Source of the DNA: JACCXG01 sp963836735
GTDB lineage: Bacteria; Acidobacteriota; Vicinamibacteria; Vicinamibacterales; 2-12-FULL-66-21
Reading direction: 5' to 3'
Assembly (NCBI GenBank): GCA_963836735.1
Contig: CAWIKP010000013.1
Span: forward strand, 92,191 to 156,190
DNA length: 64,000 nucleotides
Notes under the pieces: model-generated
Seen by the model: the letters and a program-made list of their open reading frames with translations, nothing else
What the model was told of the DNA's origin: nothing
Database searches by the model: none
Part shown: positions 1 to 6,957 of the stretch, piece after piece
Numbering within the stretch: the first letter of the stretch is position 1
Layout of the letters: every line of letters starts with the position of its first letter
Translations under genes and position numbers: made by a program

Positions 1-623
1 GCTGGAAGCGTGCCGCCTGACGAAGGGGCCACGCCCAGGACGCGGAAGTAGTTGGACGAGACGAGCTGCAGCGCGGCCGGTTCGGCTTCGTTCGAGCCGT
101 CGCCGCGGGCGTACACTCGGGCCACACGCGACATCGCCGCGATGTCGACATCGGGGGCGCTCAGTCGCAGCCGTTCGATCATTGGTCCTGCGAATCGATT
201 GGCGGTTGCCAGCGGAAACGCCGCATGCACGGTCAGCAGGCTGCCCGGGTCGCTCACCGGCAGCGTCCGCAGGACCACCGCGTTCAGCAACGAGAACAGG
301 GTGGCGTTGGCGCCGATGCCGAGCCCGAGCGTGAGCACGATCGTCGCGGTCATGAGCGAATGCCGGCGAAGGCTGCGCAAGGCGTCGCGAAGATCCTGAA
401 GCATCACGTGGCAGTGCTCCTTCGGCACGTGGATGGCGAGGCCGGTGAGCGCGTCGAGCCACAACGTGGCGCGGCTCCGCCAGCCGGTCGCGTCGCGATA
501 GCGGTCGATGAAAAGCAGGGTGAGCTCGCGGCCATACTCGTCGCGAAACGACTCCGGATAGAGAGCCAGCAGGGCGCGAAAGGCGCGAATGCCCCGGGGA
601 TGGCGGCCGGGCGCGCGTCGCAT
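1..623 (-). CDS. ADOP-type ABC transporter permease, N-terminal part (cut by window edge)
   Basis: Translation of the complement from the ATG at 623 gives about 207 residues before the left edge. It begins with the acidobacterial N-terminal domain (LYPESFRDEYGREL, about residues 21-34), then DLRDALRSLRRHSL, a first membrane helix (TATIVLTLGLGIGANATLFS, about 92-111) and the start of the periplasmic MacB-like core domain. This is the FtsX/MacB-like permease of the acidobacterial duplicated orphan permease family, probably exporting or mechanically transmitting in the inner membrane. It starts 4 bases after the stop of the PadR gene, so the two are co-transcribed, the usual arrangement for this family. 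The C-terminal half lies outside the window. Confidence 0.9.
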   Translation of the reverse strand, partial: MRRAPGRHPRGIRAFRALLALYPESFRDEYGRELTLLFIDRYRDATGWRSRATLWLDALTGLAIHVPKEHCHVMLQDLRDALRSLRRHSLMTATIVLTLGLGIGANATLFSLLNAVVLRTLPVSDPGSLLTVHAAFPLATANRFAGPMIERLRLSAPDVDIAAMSRVARVYARGDGSNEAEPAALQLVSSNYFRVLGVAPSSGGTLP

Positions 624-627
624 GGGG

Positions 628-1005
628 TCAGCCCTTTCGCGGCAGGAGACCCGTTGCCCGGGCGTCGAGCAGCAGCCGTTCGAGACGCCTGGCTTCCGCC
701 GTCGCGACCGCACGTCCGAGTGTGGTCAGGCGGTAGTAGCGCCGCCTCTCGTCGTCGTGCTCAGGGTCGGGACGCTCGGCCAGCTCCTCGATCAAGTCCT
801 TCTCGAGCAACCGGCGGATCGAAGCGTAGAGACTGCTCGGGCTGAAGCGCAGGGCGCCGTCCGTGCGCTCGGAGACGTCCTTCATCACCGAGTAGCCGTG
901 GCGGTCGCGATCGGCCAGTGACACCAGGATGTGAAAGGTGTCGCGCGGGAGCGGCAGGAACGATTCGGGTGTGGGATGCCCGGCGTTCTTGGTCTTGGGC
1001 GGCAC
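628..1005 (-). CDS. PadR-family transcriptional regulator
   Basis: A winged-helix PadR repressor: FHILVSLADRDRHGYSVMKDV, then SPSSLYASIRRLLEKDLIEEL and the wing RRYYRLTTLGRAVATAEARRLERLL. PadR proteins bind a promoter palindrome and release it on ligand binding. I take the GTG at 1005 as start because the AT-rich promoter-like stretch lies just upstream; an in-frame ATG at 1059 would add 18 unconserved residues and place the promoter inside the gene. It sits directly before the ADOP permease gene and most likely controls both. The ligand is not evident. Confidence 0.9.
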   Translation of the reverse strand: MPPKTKNAGHPTPESFLPLPRDTFHILVSLADRDRHGYSVMKDVSERTDGALRFSPSSLYASIRRLLEKDLIEELAERPDPEHDDERRRYYRLTTLGRAVATAEARRLERLLLDARATGLLPRKG

Positions 1006-1007
1006 GC

Positions 1008-1035
1008 GGGCGAATATATCACAAAGAGCTATAGT
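1008..1035 (-). promoter_or_regulatory. AT-rich promoter/operator candidate of the PadR-permease operon
   Basis: An AT-rich stretch containing TATAGCTCTTTGTGATATATT on the minus strand stands out in otherwise very GC-rich DNA immediately before the chosen PadR start. ADOP-linked PadR genes commonly have such a TGTGATATAT-like element upstream, so it may be both promoter and autoregulatory operator. No strong -35 box can be assigned. Confidence 0.4.
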
Positions 1036-1145
1036 CGTTCGTGGACGTGATGCCGGCACTTCAGCAGCGCGCGGGATTCTGAAGCCCCGCTTCGCGGGCC
1101 GCTCGCCTGACGCGGCCTGCCACCCGGAGCCGCGAGCGGTCGGTG

Positions 1146-1173
1146 GCCCGCCTTCGCCAAGGCTACGGCGGGC
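1146..1173. repeat. REP-like palindromic element, copy 1
   Basis: The stretch GCCCGCCTTCGCC-AAGG-CTACGGCGGGC is an imperfect palindrome with GC arms. The same core recurs in the opposite orientation at 1998-2026 and as a variant at 58335-58367, always between genes. It looks like a dispersed REP-type element. Confidence 0.6.
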
Positions 1174-1200
1174 AACCTTCGCGCGAGTTATGGCGAAGGG

Positions 1201-1291
1201 TGGCGGAGAGGGAGGGATTCGAACCCCCGTGCCGGTTACCCGGCAAGACGCTTTCGAGGCGCCCCCGTTACGACCACTTCGGTACCTCTCC
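1201..1291 (-). tRNA. tRNA-Ser (anticodon CGA)
   Basis: Read on the minus strand, the 7-base acceptor arm GGAGAGG (1291-1285) pairs perfectly with CCTCTCC (1211-1205), followed by discriminator G and an encoded CCA (1203-1201). The anticodon loop CTCGAAA gives CGA at 1256-1254, and the T loop GGTTCGAATCC is canonical. The long variable arm and the total length of 91 bases are those of a class II serine tRNA. It reads the serine codon UCG. It stands between the PadR and tadA genes. Confidence 0.97.
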
Positions 1292-1354
1292 GTTTATTAC
1301 TCCGCTCCGGGCCCCTCCGGCGGCCCTTCGCTGTCGCGCTGTTGCCGGAGTGAT

Positions 1355-1843
1355 CTACCGGGAAGGACCCGACGACTTCCCTTCGGCCTGCAGGTCCGGA
1401 CTTCTTCGATCGCGGAAGAAGTCCTGCATCAGCGCCCGGCTTTCGGCTTCGAGCACGCCGCCGAATGCTTCCATTCGATGGTTCAGCGCCGGATGTTCGT
1501 GGGCGCGCATCGCAGATTCTAACGCGCCGGCCCTGGGCTCTGGGGCGCCGTAGAAGACGCGGGCGATCCGCGCGTGGACCATTGCGCCGACGCACATCTG
1601 ACACGGCTCGATCGTCACGTAGAGCTCGGCGCCGGTCAGCCGGTAATTCCCGAGCCGGGCCGCGGCCTGGCGCATCGCGACGATCTCGGCGTGCGCCGTC
1701 GGGTCCTGCGCGCTGATCGGCTGGTTGAAGCCCTCGCCAATCACCGCCCCGTCGAGCACGACCACCGCCCCAACCGGCACCTCGCCGCGCTGGCGCGCCT
1801 GACTGGCCAGCTCGAGCGCGATCCGCATGAACCTCTCGTCCAT
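1355..1843 (-). CDS. tadA: tRNA-specific adenosine deaminase TadA
   Basis: A zinc-dependent deaminase of about 162 residues that converts the wobble adenosine of tRNA-Arg(ACG) to inosine in the cytoplasm. The zinc-binding and catalytic motif HAE is in PTAHAEIVAMR, and the second zinc motif PCQMC is in YVTIEPCQMCVGAMVHARI. The C-terminal helix ALMQDFFRDRR is typical. I chose the ATG at 1843 (MDERFMRIALELA); an ATG three codons earlier (1852) is possible. The frame stays open further upstream, through the 8-bp repeat array, but that extension is not conserved. The gene is intact. Confidence 0.95.
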   Translation of the reverse strand: MDERFMRIALELASQARQRGEVPVGAVVVLDGAVIGEGFNQPISAQDPTAHAEIVAMRQAAARLGNYRLTGAELYVTIEPCQMCVGAMVHARIARVFYGAPEPRAGALESAMRAHEHPALNHRMEAFGGVLEAESRALMQDFFRDRRSPDLQAEGKSSGPSR

Positions 1844-1902
1844 CGCCGGCATCCCGGTCGCGGCCCTGGGCGGCGACAGAATTGTGAATTTTAACACGAT
1901 AA

Positions 1903-1958
1903 TCCGCTGGTCCGCTGGTCCGCTGGTCCGCTGGTCCGCTGGTCCGCTGGTCCGCTGG
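1903..1958. repeat. Tandem 8-bp repeat TCCGCTGG, seven copies
   Basis: Seven perfect head-to-tail copies of TCCGCTGG lie 60 bp upstream of tadA and 85 bp before the second permease gene. The same octamer, in both orientations, builds the inverted array at 9341-9408. The array lies between divergent genes. Confidence 0.95.
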
Positions 1959-1997
1959 CTCGGCGGGACCCGGGCTCCTGGCCTGGGCCAAAGCCTG

Positions 1998-2026
1998 CCT
2001 CGCCGTAGCCTTGGCGAAGGCGGGGG
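1998..2026. repeat. REP-like palindromic element, copy 2
   Basis: The core CGCCGTAGCC-TTGGCGAAGGCGG is the reverse complement of the element at 1146-1173. It lies just before the start of the permease gene at 2043 and could form a hairpin in its leader. Confidence 0.6.
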
Positions 2027-2042
2027 CGATAACATCACGCAC

Positions 2043-4478
2043 ATGTTCACCTGGCTCGAGCAATTCGTCGGCGACATCCGGTTCGGCCTTCGCGGCCTTC
2101 TGCGAACGCCCGGGTTCTCACTGCTGGCGGTGCTGTCGCTCGCCCTCGGGATCATGGCGGTCACGGCGATCTACAGCGTCCTCTATGCCGTCGTGCTCGA
2201 CCCCTTTCCCTACAAGGACGTCGAGAACCTGATGAGCGTGCGGGTCTCGAGCCCGGTGCAGCGCGGATCGAGAACCGGCTACTCGACCGATCAGTTCCTC
2301 GAGATTGCCGAGCGCAGCACGATCTTCGAAGGCGTGATCGCGTCCACGATCAGCGACGTGCTCTGGACCGGCGCCGGCGATCCGCAGCGTCTCCGCGGCA
2401 ATCACGGCACCTTCAACACCTTCGAGGTGATGGGCGTGCCGCCGCTTCTCGGCCGCACGCCGACCGCCGCCGACGCGCAGCCCGGGGCCGAGCCGGTGGT
2501 GGTGCTGGGCTACCGGTTCTGGCAGCGTCAGTTCGGCGGCGATCCGAACGTGCTCGGACGGCAGTTGCAGCTGAACGACATCACGCGAACGGTGATCGGC
2601 GTCATGCCCAAGCGCTTCATGTGGCGCGGCGCCGACGTCTACCTGCCGGTCAGGTTCGAACGCGGCAAAGTCGTCGAAGGCGTGCGCGGCGTGCACCTGC
2701 TCGGGCGGCTGAAGCCGAACATCACCGCGGCGCAGGCCGAGGCCGATCTCGGACCGATCATCGCCGACCTGAAACAGCGGGAGCCGGCGCAGTTCCCCGA
2801 CCGAGTGGCGCGTGGGCCTGCTGCCGTTCACCGAAACGTTTCCAAGCTCCATCGGCCGCGACATCTGGGTGTTGCTCGGCGCTGTCGCGCTGCTGCTGCT
2901 CATCTCCTGCGCGAACGTCTCGAACCTGCTGCTCGCCCGCGCGAGCGCGCGACAGCGCGAAATGACGGTACGAGTTGCGCTCGGGGCGAGCCGCCGGCGG
3001 CTGGTGCGGCAGCTCCTCACCGAAAGCCTGCTGCTGGCGCTTGCCGCGGGCGTGCTCGGCACCGCGCTCGCCTACGCGGGACTGCCCGCAATCCTGGCGC
3101 TCGTGCCGCCCGACACCATCCCGGATGAATCAGAGATCTCGCTGAACACCGCCGTGCTGATCTTCGCGCTGATCGTCTCCGCCTTCACCAGCGTGATCTG
3201 CGGCCTGGCGCCGGCGCTGCACACCGCCGGCAAGGACGTTTCGAATGCGATGCGGGAAGCCAGCCGCAGCCTCGCCGGCGGATCGCGACAGGCGATCACC
3301 CGCAAGGCGCTGGTGATTGCCGAGGTCGCGCTGTCGCTGATCCTGCTGGCGGGATCGAGCGTGCTGCTTCGACGCTTCGTCGAAATCGGGCGCGTCAGCC
3401 TCGGGACACCGCCCGAGCAGGTGCTGACGCTGCGGGTTCCCCTCGCGCCGCAGCGCTACCCTGACGCCGCACGTCGAATCGCCTTTTTCCAGGACCTGCT
3501 GCCGCGGATCAAGGGAGTGCCAGGGCGTCGAGGCGGTGGCCATCAACAGCGGCCTGCATCCATTTGGAAACCTCTGGACCACTGCGGAAGTCAGCGGTCA
3601 GCCCCCAGTCACCGACCCGGTGCAGGCCCACCAGGTCAGCGCCGACTACACGGCAGCGATGGGGATCCGGCTCGCAGCGGGACGACTCCTGACCGACTCC
3701 GAGGTCGACGCGGCGCAGCGGGTTGCGCTCGTCAACGAACGCTTCGTTCGCACCAGGATCCCCGATCGGCCGCCCCTCGGGCAGGTCGTCAAGCTCCTGC
3801 GCTTCAAGGATCCGCCGTTCAACGTCGCGAATCACTCGTTCCAGATCGTCGGCGTCGTCCATGACACGCCGAATGCGGGGCTGGCCGAACCGCCGATGCC
3901 GGAGATCTACGTGCCGTTCAGTGCCATCGGCTTCTCGAACCTGGTCGTCGTCCGGGCCAGGAACGATCCGGCCAATATCACGCGGGACCGTGGTCAGCCA
4001 GATCTATGCCGTTGATGCGGCGCAGCCCGTGACCAACGTGACGACGCTCGCGCAGCTGCTCAAGGAAGAGGCGTTCGCGACACCCCGGTTCAACCTGGTG
4101 CTCCTGTCGGTCTTCGCGATCGTTGGACTGGCGCTGGCAGTCGTGGGCGTCTACGGCGTCATGTCGAGCGCGGTCGCGCAGGAACGCCAGGAGATCGGCG
4201 TCCGCATGGCGCTCGGCGCCGATGCTGGAACCATCACCCGCATGGTGCTCGCCCGCGGCTCCCGACTGCTCCTGGCGGGGACCGCGCTCGGGCTTCTCGG
4301 AAGCTACGCGGCGGGACGATGGCTCGCGGGTGCCGTCTGGCGGGTAGCGGGATTCGATCCGCTCGCGTTTGGTGCGGTTGCGCTCCTCCTCATGCTGGTC
4401 GGAGTCCAGGCCTGCTACTGGCCGGCCCGGCGCGCCGCGCGCATCGATCCGCTGATTGCGATTCGGGAAACGCAGTAA
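2043..4478 (+). CDS. ADOP-type MacB-like ABC transporter permease, broken by three frameshifts
   Basis: Joining three frames gives a complete permease of about 810 residues. The order is DIRFGLRGLLRTPGFSLLAV helix 1, a MacB_PCD domain, an FtsX block (CANVSNLLLARASARQREM; RVALGASRRRLVRQLLTES), a second core domain, and a final FtsX block (GVYGVMSSAVAQERQEIGVR, MALGADAGTITRMVLARG) ending ARRAARIDPLIAIRETQ. Frame changes occur near 2805, 3520 and 3985; each is explained by one extra base (for instance CGGG for CGG at about 3985) and the frame resumes without loss of homologous sequence. Either a recent pseudogene or, more likely, indel errors. No PadR gene is adjacent. Start is the ATG at 2043. 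Confidence 0.85.
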
Positions 4479-4497
4479 TACGAGGAGCTTCCGAACT

Positions 4498-5513
4498 ATG
4501 CACCGCCGACTCTTGCCAGCCATCCTTGTGGTCTGCTGACCGTGGCCCTGCACGCTGGCCAGGGCACAAAACAGGGCAGCCCTGAGGAAAACCTCCCACC
4601 CGGCATCGTCCGGCTGACGCATTTCGGCGAGCGCGCGTCGTGGTCGCCCGACGGCCGGCGAATCGCGTTCATGGAGAAGAGCTTCGGCGACGCCTACGAA
4701 GTGGACGCCGCGACGCGGGTGATACGCCTGCTCACGCACTACGCGCATCCTGGTTTCCTGCGCGTGCAGTTCCTGCCGAACGGCGACTACTTCCTGATCG
4801 GCGCGCGCACCTTCACCGACATCTCGACCACGCGTTCGCGCGATCAGGAGATGTGGATCCTCAAGGGCGACGCGAAGCCGGGCGACCGGCCGATTCCGCT
4901 CGAGCACAAGATCTCGGAGGGCGTCGCCATCTCCCGGACGGCGATGAAGATCGCGTGGTCCAACACGCACGGCCAATTCCCGGATGAGATCCCGCAGGGA
5001 GAATCAGTGATCTACACCGCCGACGTCGTGATCGAAGGCTTGAAGGCCCGGCTCACGAACAAGAGCGAGGTGATTCGCGCCAAGGGGCCCGAGTGCACCC
5101 TCGAGGCCCAGGACTTCCGCCGGCAGGACACCGAGCTCATCTACACGTGTTACCGATCTCCGTATGCCGACGTGCTCGGGATCGACCTGAAGACGAAGAA
5201 GGTCACGGTCTACCGGAAATTGGCCGGCGAGTACAACGAGGTCGAGGGCATCTTCCCGGACGGGGAGTCCACGCTGGTCGAGTCCAGCCGCGAGCAGCGC
5301 GAGCAGAATTCGAACTTCATCGACATCTGGAGGCTGAAGCTCGAACCCGATAGCCGGGACTTCACCCGGGTGACACGATGGGGCGAGTACGCGGGCTACA
5401 AGGCGTCGAACCCGGTGGTCAGCCCTGACGGTCGAAGGATTGCCTTCCAGTCGGCGAGGAGCAAGGACCCGGCGGGAGTGGGCTATGGGATTTTCGTGAT
5501 GACGCTTCGATAG
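4498..5513 (+). CDS. Secreted PD40/WD40-like beta-propeller protein (frameshift in signal peptide)
   Basis: A TolB-like six-bladed propeller of the PD40 kind: WSPDGRRIAFMEKS near the N-terminus and VVSPDGRRIAFQSARS near the C-terminus are the blade signatures. An ATG at 4498 follows a GAGGAG ribosome-binding site and encodes MHRRLLPAILVV, which runs into a TGA; one base later LLTVALHAGQ completes an obvious signal peptide. A single missing base near 4535 therefore splits the leader from the mature protein. It probably acts outside the cytoplasmic membrane. The gene follows the ADOP permease by 20 bases and may be co-transcribed. No enzymatic motif is visible. Confidence 0.7.
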
Positions 5514-5544
5514 GTCTATTGCCAGAATTTGGTGTGCCCTGTGG

Positions 5545-6034
5545 CTATTTATTAGGGTGAATGACTATATGAATGACATTCAGGCGGTAGAACAGGTTCT
5601 CATCGAATAGCTGATCGACAACGCGGTCGAAGAGCGGGACCGACGAAGAGGCAAGAATGCGTCTTCCACCCTCGGTCGCTCGCCCCACGTGGTCCAGCTC
5701 CCGGGTCAGGCGGAGCTGATCCTCCGGACTCAGGGCATGAACCTCCTGCAGCAGGAGAATCTTCGCGTCGCTCGGAACAGCCCGTTCTTCCTCGGGCTGG
5801 AGCGCACTCAGGGCGTTTTCCGTGCGGCAGTCGATCACCTCGACTGCCCCGACTGGCGTCGGTGCTCCGGCGGTCCAACTCGCACGCAAGCTCCTGGCAA
5901 GCGGCGGCGGGACCGGTAATCAGGACTGGGACGTCAACCCCCGCGGCAAGGCTGATATCTTCTTCGGGTGCCAGCGCCGTCGGCGATCCCGACTGTGTGG
6001 CCTTCACCAGATGCCTGGAACAACTCTCCTCCAT
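5545..6034 (-). CDS. Degenerate sigma-54-activator-like AAA domain protein (one frameshift)
   Basis: Two frames joined near 5880 give about 160 residues resembling the central AAA+ domain of sigma-54 activators: VDVPVLITGPAAACQELA at the Walker A position, KILLLQEVHALSPEDQLRL at Walker B, and RRILASSSVPLFDRVVDQLFDENLFYRLNVIHI matching the R-finger region. The Walker A lysine is missing, Walker B ends QE instead of DE, and no GAFTGA loop is present. It therefore cannot be a normal sigma-54 activator and may be a regulatory or receiver-like relic. The start is the ATG at 6034. It diverges from the winged-helix gene at 6214. Confidence 0.6.
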
Positions 6035-6213
6035 ATGTGCCGTCCCTCCATCTCCTGCTGCGGGGATACGAGCACCGCAGACGGTTCATCAAAGACAGGA
6101 CAATGGACAGTTGGTGAATCCGCAGATCCTTCCGGGTCAATGAATTACCGGCACAAATGGACGGCCTTTCGATGCCTCGAGAGCTTTCCGGGCACAGGGT
6201 GGCGCGGGCCGAC

Positions 6214-6732
6214 ATGCGGACGCTAATCAAGTTCGGAACCTTTCAGCTGGATTCACAGGCCGGCCAGCTCCTGAAGAACGGCCGGGTGATTCGTTTGAAG
6301 CCGCAGCCGCTGCGGCTGCTCCAGCTGCTCCTCAGCCGTCCCGGAGAGCTCGTGACGCGCGACGAGATCCGGGACCTCCTTTGGGGAACGGACACCTTCG
6401 TCGATTTCGAGCAGGGGATGAATACGGCCGTCCGCCAGATCCGGGAGGCCCTCGGAGACGATGCGGACACGCCGATTTTCGTGGAGACGGTGCCGAAGCG
6501 AGGCTACCGGTTCATCGCGCCGGTCGATGCAGGGCCGGAGGGGCCCACGCCTATCTATCCTCGGGGAACTGACCTAAATCTGCACAAGGCCCTCTGGCTC
6601 AACATCGCCGAACTGCGCCTCGCTGAAGTCAGGCGTCGAAAGCGGCGCGGCCGGCTTTACGTCGCCGCGATCGTCGCCGGCGTAATCCTCGTCACCCTCG
6701 CTGCGGCTTTCCTGATCATGAAAATGCGATAA
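6214..6732 (+). CDS. CadC-like winged-helix regulator with C-terminal membrane anchor
   Basis: About 172 residues. Residues 3-100 form an OmpR/CadC-type DNA-binding winged helix (FGTFQLDSQAGQLLKNGRVI, LTRDEIRDLLWG-like segment, VDFEQGMNTAVRQIREALGD, FVETVPKRGYRFIAPV). After a linker and the basic stretch RRRKRRGR comes one membrane helix (LYVAAIVAGVILVTLAAAFL) at the very C-terminus. There is no periplasmic sensor domain, unlike CadC itself. It would act as a membrane-tethered transcription factor. Start chosen at 6214 (MRTLIKFGTF); earlier in-frame ATGs exist at 6157 and 6172. Its stop codon lies in the loop of a terminator hairpin. Confidence 0.8.
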   Translation: MRTLIKFGTFQLDSQAGQLLKNGRVIRLKPQPLRLLQLLLSRPGELVTRDEIRDLLWGTDTFVDFEQGMNTAVRQIREALGDDADTPIFVETVPKRGYRFIAPVDAGPEGPTPIYPRGTDLNLHKALWLNIAELRLAEVRRRKRRGRLYVAAIVAGVILVTLAAAFLIMKMR

Positions 6733-6742
6733 GTCGCATTTT
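6721..6742 (+). terminator. Hairpin over the stop codon of the winged-helix gene
   Basis: The 9-bp arms AAAATGCGA and TCGCATTTT are perfectly complementary around a TAAG loop that contains the stop codon; the 3' arm ends in TTTT. This is a plausible intrinsic terminator for the upstream gene. Confidence 0.55.
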
Positions 6743-6750
6743 CGCCTTGA

Positions 6751-6767
6751 CCGACCAATTTGGTCGG
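6751..6767. promoter_or_regulatory. Perfect 8-bp inverted repeat CCGACCAA-T-TTGGTCGG
   Basis: A perfect palindrome with a single central base lies between the winged-helix gene and the small RNA terminator. It could be an operator for a dimeric repressor or a weak second hairpin terminator. Neither use can be decided from the sequence. Confidence 0.4.
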
Positions 6768-6805
6768 ATTTAACCTCACGGGGAGTCTTCGAACATCAGG
6801 CTCAC

Positions 6806-6843
6806 AAAAAAGCCCGCCCCGGTGCTGCAACACCAGGGCGGGC
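6806..6843 (-). terminator. Intrinsic terminator of the small RNA
   Basis: On the minus strand GCCCGCCCUGGUG-UUGCAG-CACCGGGGCGGGC forms a 13-bp stem with one U-G pair, followed by six U residues (6811-6806). Confidence 0.85.
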
Positions 6844-6901
6844 AATCGGACAACGGTCTGGGGAGACCCATCAAACGCCCAAGGCGCCTGACGCATCCGA
6901 C
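6806..6901 (-). ncRNA. Predicted structured small RNA with three-way junction and terminator
   Basis: Read on the minus strand, about 96 nt fold into a closing stem GGUCGGA/UCCGAUU around two hairpins: CGUCAGGCGCC-UUG-GGCGUUUGAUG (11 pairs) and GGUCU-CCCC-AGACC. A strong terminator hairpin (6843-6812) ending in UUUUUU follows. Several pairs are G-U wobbles on this strand but would be A-C mismatches on the other, which fixes the orientation. A sigma-70-type promoter ends 6-7 bases upstream of the start. No gene lies directly downstream in this direction, so it looks like a stand-alone RNA rather than a leader. I do not recognise the family; the Acido-1 and Acido-Lenti-1 RNAs should be compared. 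Confidence 0.65.
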
Positions 6902-6907
6902 CCCCGC

Positions 6908-6936
6908 ATTGTAGTAACCGGGGCGCGTCGACGCAA
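6908..6936 (-). promoter_or_regulatory. Sigma-70-type promoter for the small RNA
   Basis: On the minus strand TTGCGT (6936-6931) and TACAAT (6913-6908) are separated by exactly 17 bases, giving a good -35/-10 pair. Transcription would begin in the GGGGG run at about 6901-6905. The -35 box lies only about 20 bases from the start codon of the divergent receptor gene. Confidence 0.65.
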
Positions 6937-6957
6937 AGGCTTGGAGTGAGTTGTTCC

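Noticed and set aside
1903..1958. Possible CRISPR or replication-origin iterons
   Set aside because: Units are only 8 bp, contiguous, very GC-rich, with no rep, dnaA or cas gene nearby.
6901..6945. Small RNA structure as a plus-strand leader of the TonB receptor gene
   Set aside because: On the plus strand the wobble pairs become A-C mismatches and the U-tract becomes a leading A-tract, so a plus-strand riboswitch is not supported.
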